A stretch of 64,000 nucleotides of DNA, taken from assembly GCF_050436995.1 (NCBI RefSeq), contig NC_134769.1, positions 6,671,001 to 6,735,000 of the forward strand. The letters run 5' to 3'. Below, piece by piece: positions 47,080 to 58,290 of the stretch. The position numbers and the translations under genes were made by a program. Every line of letters begins with the position of its first letter. The stretch's first letter is position 1. The notes under the pieces were generated by a model. That model was given only the letters and a program-made list of their open reading frames with translations, was not told the DNA's origin and made no database searches. The DNA comes from Anticarsia gemmatalis. Lineage: Eukaryota; Arthropoda; Insecta; Lepidoptera; Erebidae.

Positions 47080-47350
47080 GCTGCGGCTACCATCAAGGTA
47101 AAATTCCTACTTGTATACCATTACCAAAATATAAACTATACTTATCTGTCAAATTTCATTAAAATCCATCCAGAGAGACGTTTTGTGTAAAACAGTATTT
47201 ATATGAAAATAGCCCTTGTTTTATCCCAGAATTTTAAACATATCATGACGAGAAGAACCAGGTTATATATTCCCGGTTATAAGGTAGTTTTTTCGTGAAC
47301 GAGTAACAAACAAACATCCATACTCAAAAACTTTCGCATTTATAACATCA
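47080..47350 (-). mobile_element. Degraded Helitron-like relic
   Basis: In inverse order it has 'atttataacatcaatagg' preceded by 'aaaaactttcgc', 'gaacgagtaacaaacaaaca', 'aatttcattaaaatccatcc' and 'tagctgcggctaccatc'. This is the usual lepidopteran Helitron content (left end with aaatgcgaaag on the element strand). No exact termini remain. Confidence 0.45.
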
Positions 47351-47973
47351 ATAGGATTCCTCTAGTTTGATGATTCATACTGATTCGTTAGTACAAACAT
47401 TTTAACTGTTTTCATACGTTTTATCTAGTGTATCAGATTGTGAGTAAATATTGTTATTTCTATTTTGTATAATTGATTGATATGCCAATTTATTTGTAAA
47501 ACATTCCGATGTGATTACGTGTTCGTTGTTTATGTGAAATTTTGTTAAAATCTTATGTTAGGAATATTATTGAATGCTTTTTACGCAATTTTAGCAATAT
47601 TTTTATATGCTTTTAAAAAACATGCAGTTTTATCGGTTTACTATTTAGTTTGAAATGATTAAAAAATCTTATGTCAATTACAACAGAATCCATTTCTCTA
47701 TTATATTTTTTACTTTTTTTATGAGGAGATAACGACCGGCGAAGCAAAAATAATAGCTGATAAACATGACGAATGCGAAACCACAATAAAAAACTACTTA
47801 CATAATAATATGGCCCTCGCCAGTTTTGCCTAGGTTAAATATTTTTACAAACCCTAAGCTAAAAATCTTCTTCGGGAATCGCTCTATCTACAGGTCAAAA
47901 CCACAAAAAAATTTGTTACGCAGTTTTTGAGTATACCGCGAAGAGACAGACCTGGCGAGAGAACTTTATAATA

Positions 47974-48161
47974 TTAGGTCGGGAAAAAAGTCTTTTCGCA
48001 TTATAGTATGTTTGAACTTGTAATAAAATCTTTTCTCTACACAAAAAACGTCGATATTTGGCTACCTCACGAACTCACTGAAAGAAACCTAATGAACCGT
48101 GTACTCATTTGTGATTCTTGCATACATACTATAATGCGAAAAGACTTTTTCCGCGACCTAA
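47974..48161 (+). mobile_element. Internally deleted mariner element, 188 bp
   Basis: Both ends are present as 37-bp terminal inverted repeats. The left arm begins TTAGGTCGGGAAAAAAGTC and continues to attatagtatg. The right arm is its inverse with two mismatches. A TA dinucleotide flanks each end (47972-47973 and 48162-48163), the mariner/Tc1 target duplication. The 114-bp middle keeps a short in-frame piece of transposase (see next entry). A full mariner is about 1.3 kb, so this copy lost most of its interior and cannot move on its own. Confidence 0.88.
48050..48118 (+). pseudogene. Mariner transposase fragment (23 codons)
   Basis: The in-frame peptide VDIWLPHELTERNLMNR with VLICDS following matches the well-known mariner transposase region 'W.PHEL...N' that links the N-terminal DNA-binding part to the catalytic domain. 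No catalytic aspartates are present. The flanking codons in the 73-codon open frame 48008-48229 come from TIR and host DNA and are not protein-derived. Confidence 0.8.
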
Positions 48162-48887
48162 TATGTAGTGACTGTCGAATGGTATTTAGCCACAACGCGT
48201 CCGTTATGACACATTGCTTCCCTACTTGACGTGAACACAGCACGCTCAGTTTACAGCATTTGGACCGATACATTGTAATTATGATATATTATGCAACACT
48301 AACAAATTTATATACTCTAGCTCATCCCCGTGACTTGTCCCACGTGAATTTTTAAAATATTGTTACAATTTTTTGTTTGTGAGAATATTTATTTAAACAT
48401 TTCTTTAGCAAATGGACATGTTTAATTGATTAAATAATTCTCAAGATTGATGTTTTAAGAAAAATTAACTAAAAATAGCAGCCTGGTTCTCAGATTTTTT
48501 TCTGCAATCAAACAAAATCATAGAAACGGCTTCCTAAAATTTTCGATTTGAAAAATTATAAGCTAGGACATTTTCTTCAGCACTTGAACTTTAGACAAGC
48601 TGATTTTGGCTACATTGCTGGCGAATATCTGTATGAATATATTTCAACATCTTAAATAAATATTCACGTATTCCCTCAAGAGCCCGACTCTTCTCAGAAA
48701 CCTCTTGACATTTACAACGAAAAAGTTATTTTAGAGTAAAGAGCTGAAATTACTGGCCATTTTTTATATAGCACTGTTTTATGTGAGACTCACGGAAATA
48801 TGAGGCTAGTTTTATTATTGCCTTTATATATATTATTATTAGATTATTCTATAGTAACATCTACTCACTAACTTATAAATAATAGCC

Positions 48888-49010
48888 AGTTGCGTTCATC
48901 AGTCAGATAACGATCAGTTGGTTAAGCACTCTTTAACGCAGACATTCTATAGATGGATGACCACTTGAATGTATTTCCAAGCAACTACTTTCTTAGTTCA
49001 CGTTTAGAGC
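48888..49010 (+). mobile_element. 5S-headed SINE fragment (head)
   Basis: It contains gttcatcagtcagataacga then tcagttggttaagca (48914-48928), and 'cattctatagatggatgacc' (48943-48962), the 5S-like motifs in correct order. 'atttccaagcaactac' follows. A body fragment of the same family lies at 49190-49245 in the same orientation. Confidence 0.55.
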
Positions 49011-49189
49011 TTACCCCGATGGCTGTTATAAATGGTTTGGAGGTTCCATAGCCAAATGGTCGCTTCGAAATAACTGAGTAATAAAGTATTGGTAAATAGC
49101 AAAACGACATGATTTTAAATAGGTTTGTATGTATGTATGTAACAATATCTCGAAGGCCACATTTATAGCCGTAATAGTTCGTAAAACTG

Positions 49190-49245
49190 AGTCCTTAAGG
49201 TCTTGAACAACTTTAACACTAAGTAAATCATTAACCATACGACAA
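49190..49245 (+). mobile_element. 5S-headed SINE fragment (tail)
   Basis: It reads 'aaggtcttgaacaactttaa', then 'cactaagtaaatcattaacc' and 'atacgac', matching the end of the 7635-7915 element (inverse) and 59388-59465. Confidence 0.5.
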
Positions 49246-49659
49246 AAACAAAATGTAAACCCAAATAATTTTCCCGGTAAATTGATCCATGACACAGATA
49301 TTGTGAATATATTTTTACCGGCTTTTTACCGACCGCGGTGGACGAGCAAACATGGTCGAACGTAATTTGGGTTAATCGACAGTGCATGATACTGTGTCGA
49401 CTTGTTAGTACTACGCGATGTTTATAGACTGAGGGTTTTGTATGTTTGTGTGGCTAGTATTTTATACTCAAATTCTGTGTTTCTCTGTCCACTGTTAGTC
49501 GTTAACTGAATTACAGAATAAGCAAGTGTAATTTTTTTTTTGGGATTGCAGAAATGTTGAAAAATTTTGCTATGGGCATTTTAGTAAAGTGGATGTTACT
49601 GGATATCCTTGTAAAAGTATAATACAATATTTGTGTGGATGGTATTAATAATAGTTAGA

Positions 49660-49795
49660 AATTGCTTAATTGGAACCGACGCGGTAGTTGCCTGAACAAA
49701 AGCACAAAGGACTATGGGCAAAAATGTATGGGCTCCGTCCCCACCTACCAACAAACATGGAACTGATACCAACGTGTTCATAAAGTGCCCCCTAT
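49660..49795 (+). mobile_element. Repeat with aaaggactatgggc/gtccccacc core, copy 1
   Basis: The words 'cacaaaggactatgggc', 'tccgtccccacctaccaaca' and 'acatggaac' reappear inverted at 50616-50760. It is a dispersed non-coding repeat; superfamily unknown. Confidence 0.5.
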
Positions 49796-49945
49796 TTAAT
49801 TAAAATCCTTTGTTTTTGATAAATCAGTGGGAATATATATTAAAAAAAAAACAATCTGTAATTATTATTTAACGTATATTTTTATTTTATATTTGTAAGT
49901 TATTTTAACATTATTGTTATATTACAGTACTAACTCATATGTATA

Positions 49946-50310
49946 ATAATGTCCTCCTAGCCGATATACGGCTACGGCGGTCAGTTTCATTGAAACTGGC
50001 CATCTGTGCCGGACTTTGTTTATAGTGTCTAAGTGTGTGCACAATACACAGGTACACTCTCTATTCCATCACTCTCATAGTTTGGTGGGACGGATAACCG
50101 ACACGACCAGTGAGAGGTCAGGCGCAGGACCGACGGCTTTACGTGCTCTCCGAGACACGGAGATCTTCGACCTCAACTTCCTAACTCCGGGCAATCTCTA
50201 GGAAATTCTTAACAGAAAATCTCAGAAAAGACTGTTTGGCCCGACCCAGGATTCGAACCCGAGACCTCTCGCACCGCAGTCGCATATACTACCGACCGCG
50301 CCACAGAGGC
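49946..50310 (-). mobile_element. tRNA-derived SINE, family B, complete, with 13-bp target duplication
   Basis: The direct repeat ACTCATATGTATA stands at 49933-49945 and 50311-50323. On the minus strand the head begins gcctctgtggcgcggtcggt with box A-like TGGCGCGGTCGG (inverted at 50292-50303). A perfect box B, GGTTCGAATCC, is inverted at 50249-50259. The body continues 'gaccgacggctttacgtgct' (plus-strand wording) to a 'gtttcattgaaac' hairpin at 49983-49995 and the 3' end. The perfect target duplication shows a recent LINE-driven insertion. Confidence 0.85.
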
Positions 50311-50615
50311 ACTCATATGTATATACTTATATCATTTCCATTATATGGTTAATACATGTTATTGATTTCATATTTCAATAATTATTTTTACTCGTCAATT
50401 ATAATGCTGTCTAACAGATGCGCTGGCAGATTAAAATCTGATCAGATCTAAAATCGTGGGTTGGAGAGCGGGGGGAGGGGGTTATTTTGTACCCAGCTAT
50501 CTTTATGTGCATGCGGCGTCCGCCGCTGTGCACTAATTAATAAATAAATGAGCATGTATTTTGGAATTAGTCGTCAATAATACGTTAACGAGATATTTGT
50601 TTAAACGTAAGATAC

Positions 50616-50760
50616 TATGAGAACCCCATGCATTTGGGCAATGTCGCCATAGTATAAAAATATCGTCTTGCCAAGATATATCAATTGAGCTACGTTTCAT
50701 TTTTGTTGATGGGTGGGGACGATTCCGCCCATAGTCCTTTAGCAACAAAATAGAAAAACC
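50616..50760 (-). mobile_element. Repeat with aaaggactatgggc/gtccccacc core, copy 2
   Basis: On the minus strand it reads 'ttgttgctaaaggactatgg', then 'gcggaatcgtccccacccat' and 'caacaaaaatgaaac', then 'ttgatatatcttggcaagac'. It is inverse to the copy at 49660. The 90-codon frame over it looks accidental. Confidence 0.5.
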
Positions 50761-50854
50761 GGCACAAACAAATGTATACTTAATTAGACTAAACCATTTT
50801 AACAATTAATTACCCTACCTTCTATAATTCGTAATTTATAGACCGTCTACATGC

Positions 50855-50925
50855 CAAAATCCGAACTCGCCAGGGTATCGAACCCGGTCCAAAACAGTCA
50901 ATTAACTGCACCTAGCCCACATCCC
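50855..50925 (-). mobile_element. tRNA-like SINE head relic
   Basis: The inverse gives gggttcgataccctggcg, a near-consensus box B, with 'gctaggtgcagttaattg' at the box A side. No body is recognised. Confidence 0.35.
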
Positions 50926-51109
50926 ATCAAAAGTTATTATATACGATTGATTTATCATGAACACGCTATGAACTAATTACAGGAGTTAAAACAATACGGG
51001 TATCGTCAACATACTAGTGATGGGGCGTGTTATCGATAGAAATGTAGCTGTAGTGTTGGAAATGATTGACAGTCTTTTGTTTGTAGGTCGTTGATCTAAG
51101 AAACAATAT

Positions 51110-51240
51110 AATATCGGTGTTTTCTGAAAGAGTCTATGCTAAAATTTGCGTCTTCAATTACTGCCACGCAAAATTTTATAAAAGTCGGTTCAGTAGTTTC
51201 ACTGTAAAAACGTAACGAATGTTGTGTAAAAACGAAATTT
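51110..51240. mobile_element. Old Helitron-type debris
   Basis: Phrases such as 'caaaattttataaaagtcgg' and 'ttcagtagtttcactgtaaa' resemble the middle of lepidopteran Helitrons ('aaaatcggttcagtagtttt'). No ends are left. Confidence 0.35.
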
Positions 51241-51999
51241 CGTCAAATATTATGACCTTTTATTAATCTATTTTGACTCGGAGCAGGTAGTATCTGACAA
51301 GCATAGTAGGGCCTCAGATAGAATTTCTCATTAAAAAAAATGTTTAGAGTCAGGTAAAAGTAGAATCAAATAAAATTAATAGTAATACGTTTAATTGGTC
51401 ATAGTAAAGGTTACGTACAGTACTGTTAATATTATTCATCCATTCAGAATTCATTAGCTAAAACCTTATCAAATCTATGATACATGAAATCTCGTAACAG
51501 CTTTATTTCGAAAACATGGAATCAACAGGTAGCCTCCAAATCAATATGAGCTTTTGCTCTTAAAGCAATACAGAATGATTTCGATAGTTTCAAAAGCTAC
51601 TAATGTATTTAGGCTATATTCGTTTAAAAAACCTTCAGATTCTATCTATAGATCTAACATTTCACAGAAAACAAACAAACAAAATTAAACACAAAACAAA
51701 GCTAGTATTTTTTTCGCAACCCGAGAACCGAACTGGGAGCACAGTAAATAGTATTGACAATAGGCGAGGCGCACAGCTTTTATCACTTGTGTTTGCACGC
51801 GAGCTACTAATTAGTGAACTTAAACAATAAGGTGCCACGCCGCTAGTGTCGCGAACATGCGGATGAGATAGTGATGTGCTTGGTAAATATATCGATATAT
51901 TTGTTTAAGAATAAAATAGGTTTTAAAATTATTGCCTTAAATGTCACTACTGGGATTCGTCAACGAGTTATATAGGTTTTTTTAAATCTAAATGTTCCA

Positions 52000-52085
52000 C
52001 TGCCGGGTAAGGGTCCTCCCGAACGAGGGGTACAGCTTTGATTACACAACGCTGGCCAAGTGCGGGTTGGTTTAAGTAATTATGA
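52000..52085 (-). mobile_element. LINE 3'-end fragment
   Basis: Inverse words 'aaccaacccgcacttggcca', 'gcgttgtg' and 'cgggaggacccttacccggc' match the 3' end at 25535-25745. Confidence 0.6.
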
Positions 52086-52249
52086 AACAAAATATCCTAA
52101 TAATAAAAAAAGTAAAAATAATTTCATACCGATAATTAACAAAAATAAACAACTAAAATGCAAGAAAAATCCAGGCTCGTGAGATGTAAGAATCAAACTA
52201 GTAACTAAACAAAAAAAAAAAAATCAGCAAAATAAATTTTCTTATAAAC

Positions 52250-52466
52250 TTTTTTTTTTTTTTAAAGACAACTCCCGCACTAAGAATTGCTCTTGTATCG
52301 CGGGGACTTTTACAAACATACAAATAACGCACACAAAGTACAACCAGACCCGAAACAATTATTTGTGGATCGCACAATTAATTGTCCCGTGTGGGAATCG
52401 AACCCACGACCTCCTGACGCAATGGTAGCGGCGTGGTGACCTAAACCACTGCGCCACGGAGGCAGT
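52250..52466 (-). mobile_element. tRNA-derived SINE, family A, complete, inverted
   Basis: On the minus strand it begins gactgcctccgtggcgcagt. Box A TGGCGCAGTGG is inverted at 52446-52456. Box B GGGTTCGATTCCC is inverted at 52393-52405. The body includes 'acaattatttgtg', 'gtctggttgtactttgtg' (minus-strand wording) and 'cttagtgcgggagttgtctt', and it ends in an A14 tail (T run 52250-52263). Confidence 0.8.
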
Positions 52467-52684
52467 CATTTATTCCTACCGTTACTTAAATACAAGGACA
52501 GACCTTTTGATAGGTAACAATTAAACCGAAACTAGACCCCGAGCCTCAGGCAATCGTTCCAATGTAAAATAAATAAGCTAGCTTTTGTCCTACATTTTAA
52601 CAAGAGATATATTTACTTATTCCACTTGTAATTTACATAACAATTCAATAATTCACCATTATCAAACAATGAACAAACTTTTAA

Positions 52685-52890
52685 CTGCCTCCGTGGCGCA
52701 GTGGTTTAGGTCGCCACGCCGATACCGAGGTCGTGGGTTTGATTCCCACACGGAATAATTATTTGTGTGATCCACAAATGATTGTTTCGGGTCTGGTTGT
52801 ACTTTGTGTCCGTTGTTTGTATGTTTGTTAAGTCAAGTTAAGTCCCCGCGACACAACAGCAATTCTTAGTGCGGGAGTTGTTTTCTTAAG
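52685..52890 (+). mobile_element. tRNA-derived SINE, family A, complete
   Basis: Box A TGGCGCAGTGG is at 52694-52704 and box B-like GGTTTGATTCC at 52736-52746. The body reads 'attatttgtgtgatccacaa', 'tcgggtctggttgtactttg' and 'agcaattcttagtgcgggag', then an A/G-rich tail. It is the opposite orientation to the copy 219 bp to its left. Confidence 0.8.
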
Positions 52891-52899
52891 AAGAAAGAA

Positions 52900-55800
52900 A
52901 AGAAACATTGTTTTACATCAAAAATAAACTTTTCTATTTTAGTAGAAAAGTAAAAGCCATCATTATACTTACACAACCGCATAATAACTTTCATCTCGAA
53001 AACTATTCAGAAAGAACAACAAAAACAAACTTATACACATCTATTAATACAAGTTAAAATTAGTGTTGGGCTATATCGATACAAAAGTCGATATAAAATC
53101 GGCAGCGTCGTGAACACGCCTTGCCGTCGCATTTTATAGTGACGTGAATTTAAATTATCGATTATGTGGAAGGTAGACAAAGCGAGCAGTCTCTAAAGAA
53201 TCTTGAACGATATCCGCGTGTCATGCACACCGCACACGGATAGATGCAGTTTTTAGGGATGTGATCGATTTTTTTATGTCGATAAAAATGCGTAAGTATT
53301 TTTCTTTTTGATAAAAAAATGCCCTTTCGTTTTTAATTTTGATAAAAAACATGCCTTTGGTTTTTTGTGTAATAGGCATAGAATGGTGAACCCGTCGGTT
53401 TATCATTTTATTTTTTGTTTCCAGATTTGATTTCCTGATACCTGGAAACACCCAGGTGTCAGAATTTTTCTTAGTATAGTAAACCTAGAGCCTGTTATCC
53501 TATGGAATAATGTAAGATTACATGTTATTGAAAAATATGTAACATAAATATCGGTGACGGTTTTTTCGAAAATTATACATAATATTATATAGGTAATTTT
53601 ATTATTCTACATAATTATATTTAGCACTTGTTAGTCAATGTTACATCGAAATGATTAAATTAATCACAATGTCATAAGCATGTAATTATAAATTTTATTC
53701 AAACAACCTATTGTTGAATGTTTTACAAAATTTTGAAATACATTTTATCCGTGTTATTTGTCCATTGAATTATTGGTTAATGTCTATTAATACGCGTATT
53801 GTTTTTCATTAAATTACTCTATCATTATGGTATCAGTAATTAATTTATGTATTGCGTTAAATTGGAGTAACACATATTTTAAATTAACGATCAATAATTT
53901 CGGTGAATTTGTCACTGAATCTCAATAACAAAAAGAATCAGCATAACATGGATATGCTGTCCTTTAGATAAAGTGTAAAATGTCGACACAGCAAGTTATT
54001 CGTCACATTTTTCTTATACGAAAAGAGAGCATTATTAGCCTCAAAAGAAGGTTACTTCAATATTTAACTAGGTTTTTGAACAGGCTTGATTTACGATTTA
54101 TTTGTATTTTAAAGGTTTCCATATTACCCAATTGTTTGTTCTGTCGCCCCACGCCCGTGTCCATTGCAGATGTATTTGAAACAAAACAACTAGTAGTAAA
54201 TAAGTTATCTTAACTTTAAAATATTTACCGCCCGTCCTGCATCTTAGTATTGTAACGTTAACTTTACCATGCTGTAGATAGCAAGATTTTCAAAAAAATA
54301 TATCGATAAACTTCCCCCATCCCTAAGCCATCAGCACACGACTAAAATAAGAACGGCACGCGGCAACAGGCGGTCAGGACTTTTTGTTCGCTTCGTTCGT
54401 TTTCCAACGGCCGGGTTAAGCACGATCTCGCGGGCATAGATAATATATACTGTGATGGTTTTTAGCCCGGCTTTGTTACTTCTAAAATAAACTTGCGGCC
54501 TGTTTTAGAGACAAAAGCTGTTTGTTTATGGCTGTTTGTTAATTGCTAAATGGTTTGTTGATCACGAGCTTTTGGGTGCGATGTTCGAGTAGAGAGTAAA
54601 AGTAATTAAGTTTTATAAAATTACGCTTGTTTGTATAGACCAGTATGCATATTATTATGATCTATCTCAATAGTCAGCCAGTGTACGTCGAATTGATGAT
54701 CACTATTCAGTACATTGCTGCTTTTAAGAAACATGTAGATGACTATAACCTAAGGAATAAAACAATGTATTGCAAAGCGGTTTCCAAATAGTTGTCAATG
54801 AGATACGTGATAGCCCCCCAGATGTCTCACGCCTAGAGGAGGAGAATGTATTAAGCGCATGCAAAATTGACAGGACATCTTAATTGCAATGTAATTAATA
54901 TTGCAGTTCAGATGTGACCACTGTTACCTTTGAAATTGTTTCGTGATATAACAGGAATGTGTTCAAGTACCTGAAAACAAACGAAGAAGATTTTAGTGGC
55001 ATTTAAATAAACTATGGACTAACAATATAGGTACTATCCTTTTGCTGCACTATCGCTTTACAAACTGATAGGCCTAAGAATGATTAAGTAATTATTTAAA
55101 ATTTAATATTTTATTCAGCTAGAATATTGATCCTAGGATTTCATACCGTCAACCTATCATCACCAATACTATTTCAGCTTAAACAGAAGCAAGGAAAATA
55201 CTTATTAATATCAAGTTTAATACCTGCAATAAAAAAGTCCTTTAAATAATGACAATGAACTCAAACTATCCTATACAGTTCAGCGAAAGTTTTCAGCAGT
55301 ACACGTACGGCGCTGGAAACTAGAATTTCTTAGCAACTATAGGACGAAACTTAGCCTTTGACTTACCTGATCACTTGCTTGTTTATAAATTGCAGTTTAA
55401 TGAGGCTTTTACACTGTACTTAAGTGTTTTACAAGGAGACTAGACTAGACTGCCAAATTGTTACCATTACCCTGTGTCTTCCTATCATTGGGCAAAAGCT
55501 TTTCCTTATTAATTAGGTATATTCTATATGGTCTTTTTCTATCATGTTTCACGGAGAAAGGGCCTAAGACCCATAGGATAGTGCTACACGATCAATAATT
55601 TGTAATACTTGACTTTTGCGACTCTATATGCCTTTATAAAATGTACCTTCTAGTTAGTTCACCAGTGAGGATCCGATATATTTCAGTTTTGGTTAAATTA
55701 TACTTGCGTACGTTTTAAGTTTCCTCCATACAAAATTTCGACAATATCCGTTCTTTGCTTTAAAAAGTTACAAACTATACATCCATCAATGGTTGCCTGG

Positions 55801-56280
55801 GAGAGATTGCTAAGGCCGCATTTGTTGACTTCTATTTTACTCGATTTTATGAAAGAGATTTTCAATCATTCATCCATTATTACAAACTACCCCTTTTATT
55901 ATATTAAGTAGCAGAAAAAATACCATTAAAAATCTTTCTGTTACATAATAAAACAATGGTTAAGTACAGTTTAAAAGCACCTTTAGTTCGCTGGAAGATT
56001 TTAGAGAAGTTCTGAACCAAGTTCATGAGGTGTTTTAAGTGAGAAGAAATTACCTTTCGATGAGAAACGCGTCTTATTTGCAGCAATTAATGTTGAGAGT
56101 TTTAACGTGCCTTATGATGGAAGCTTATAATCTATGTACTACTGTCTGCGTCTACATAGTATAACGCTTGTTAAACCCGAAGGTGTAGGCAAATGTGCAT
56201 GAAATACCTGCGTTTCGCCATTAACAATGTTACCAAACTCTGAGCTACTATTGAAAAATATTCTAATTTTAATAAAAAAA
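52900..56280. other. No gene seen; two GC-richer patches
   Basis: Patches at 53090-53130 (cggcagcgtcgtgaacacgc) and 54345-54445 (cggcacgcggcaacaggcgg, cacgatctcgcgggcata) stand out. I could not find exons or known repeats in them; they may be regulatory or old repeats. A 77-codon frame at 53980-54213 has no recognisable motif. Confidence 0.35.
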
Positions 56281-56288
56281 GGCCAATA

Positions 56289-56360
56289 TTACTATGCGCG
56301 ACCTGGAAATCGAAAGCGAGACCTCTTGATCAGCAGTAACCGCGCTACTCGAGCAGAGTT
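56289..56360 (-). mobile_element. tRNA-like SINE head relic
   Basis: The inverse reads gctcgagtagcgcggttact, then 'aagaggtctcgctttcgatt' and 'tccaggtcg'. It is a family B/C-like head with an eroded box B. Confidence 0.4.
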
Positions 56361-57403
56361 TAAAACTGACAGTTGATGCGAAATATACTCATTGCGATAC
56401 TTACTCTGCATACAAAACGGTTACGGTTATCGCTAATTGATAGCAGCAGGAAATATCCTTTCCGTATTCTTAAAAGTCCCTCAAAAATACAAATTACAAA
56501 AGAATTTCAACTAACCAACGAAAAACACTCCCCTAAACACAGGGTACGTTAAATAAAGTGTTATCACGTGGTCCATTTGAAAAGCGCGTTAGTCAAACAT
56601 CGCAGTGCGGCTATGCAAAGTGCTGCTCTGCATTTGATGCATGCGAGTGATGCTTTAAAACGACCGGATAGCACACCGAAGTGTAATTTTGTCCTTAGAA
56701 TTCTTGGAACAATTGCTTTTGAAAACACTTGCTGGATATTTTTGGAAAGCCGAAAGATAAATCAGGGAAAAATATGTTGATAGATGAGAATAAGGTTTTA
56801 TATGATTTTTGGTATTGATTTTGATACTATTTTCCAAAATTTATATGAAAGTAATAATTATTTGCACGGATATCATCTCACAACAGTCTTGGCCCAAGAT
56901 TGTAAGGTACCCTCTAATTTGAAATAAATTGATGTCTGTTGGAAACATGCATTGTAATAGGAAGAATTCTATGGATATCTAGATAGATATCGATACCAAG
57001 GTAGGCAAGTATAAATCTATCATATCTATCTTGACTATTGAAGATATAAATGTATCATATTATCTACCTAAGTCTTTCAGGTTTTATAGGCTTACTTAAC
57101 TACCTAATATTATTAAACTGTGCCTTGCAACAAAGCCACTCAATACATATAGTATCAGTAACTTTTCAAATCCCAAATCCTAAAAACCACTCACCAAAAA
57201 CCCAATCAAGCTTGTCAAAAACTGACTTTAACAAAACAAAGCAGTTACGCGTCGGTGTAACAAAATCCACAATAACGTTTCACTTTAATATTCATGTACG
57301 AAGCTTATCCCCGCAAACGGAACATGCTGTATGTACAAGCTCTGGCTTGCAGATGACTGTGTCGTCAAAACACCCTGTGTAGCGTGTATCAATCAATCGA
57401 CTT

Positions 57404-57437
57404 GTGACGTCATATTTCACTAGTCATATGACGTCAC
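57404..57437. promoter_or_regulatory. Two CRE palindromes in a perfect inverted repeat
   Basis: GTGACGTCATAT (57404-57415) and ATATGACGTCAC (57426-57437) are exact reverse complements with a 10-base spacer. Each holds TGACGTCA, the CREB/ATF consensus. Function is inference. Confidence 0.5.
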
Positions 57438-57806
57438 TATGTTGGTATTGCTTTGTTTGTTGTATTAGTTATTTTGAAAAAAAAAGTTAGACTTTTTGTA
57501 AAATTGACAATAATATTACACGACTTAAAATTATTTTATTTGCACGTCATCAAAACGGTTTAGATTTATTTCGTTTGAGCTTATTCTCAAACTGTTATTT
57601 CTATTATCTTCCTCACGACGATGACACTCGGTTCACACGCCAAGCGTCCAAAACAAAGAGATTTGTAGTAAGTATATCACTTAACGGCAAAGGCTGCTTA
57701 CCTCATTGCTCGTATCTTTTCGTATCTAAACTTTCAATAAAACCAACTCCATTAAATAAATAATAAAAAGGACGTCATAAAAGGCTTCAAATTACTAACA
57801 ACTGTA

Positions 57807-57995
57807 TCCAGACTAATATTATGACTGCCAATGTATGTATGTCCGTCTGTAAAGCTTTTATTTTAAAACCACTGAACCGATTATGTGAATGTCCATGGAT
57901 TCAGTTCAGGTCCAGAGGCTACTGTTTTTTGAAAACTTTCCCCTAAAAACCTATATAAGACATTGTATGAAAGCAAAGCCGCGAGCTTCCACTAG
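57807..57995 (+). mobile_element. Non-autonomous Helitron, 189 bp
   Basis: It starts TCCAGACTAATATTATGACTG after A and ends GCCGCGAGCTTCCACTAG before T. The interior has 'gtatgtatgtccgtctg' and 'aaaaccactgaaccgattat'. It is a third, older family variant. Confidence 0.7.
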
Positions 57996-58231
57996 TTATT
58001 TAAATAATCTTTATGATTCATAAGTTAACTCGTTTCCTTAAAATGACTAATACAACTGAAAAGAACCAAAGAACTGACTCATATTACTAATCCACGCAAT
58101 TTGGAATAAAATTCTCAAGTAATTTGCCACAAAAATGACTTGAATGATATTTAAAAAGAATTTTCATACAAAAAATATGACGCTTGCATTTTTCTGAGAG
58201 GTTATGCAGAATAATTAAAGTCTCGCTGAAT

Positions 58232-58290
58232 CATGAGTTTGAATGGGAACGAACCTGTGATTCACGCATTGACAGCCGATGACTTGCAAC
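58232..58290 (-). mobile_element. tRNA-like SINE head relic
   Basis: The inverse gives cacaggttcgttcccatt, near the box B consensus, with 'gtcatcggctgtcaatgcg' on the box A side. Weak. Confidence 0.3.

Larger units (their letters stand above)
47740..48178. mobile_element. Older repeat serving as host of the mariner insertion
   Basis: It carries 'ggccctcgccagttttgcct', 'cttcttcgggaatcgctcta', 'gttacgcagtttttgagta' and 'ctttataata', then the mariner, then 'tgtagtgac'. The phrases belong to a lepidopteran repeat. Its right part is split by the mariner at a TA. Confidence 0.5.

Noticed and set aside
48008..48229. 73-codon frame as a small functional protein
   Set aside because: Only 23 codons derive from mariner transposase; the rest is terminal repeat and host DNA.
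50533..50805. 90-codon minus-strand frame
   Set aside because: It covers the dispersed repeat copy at 50616-50760, whose second copy at 49660 does not keep the frame.
57050..57382. 110-codon plus-strand open frame
   Set aside because: Composition is AT-driven, no recognisable domain, and no flanking signals of a gene.
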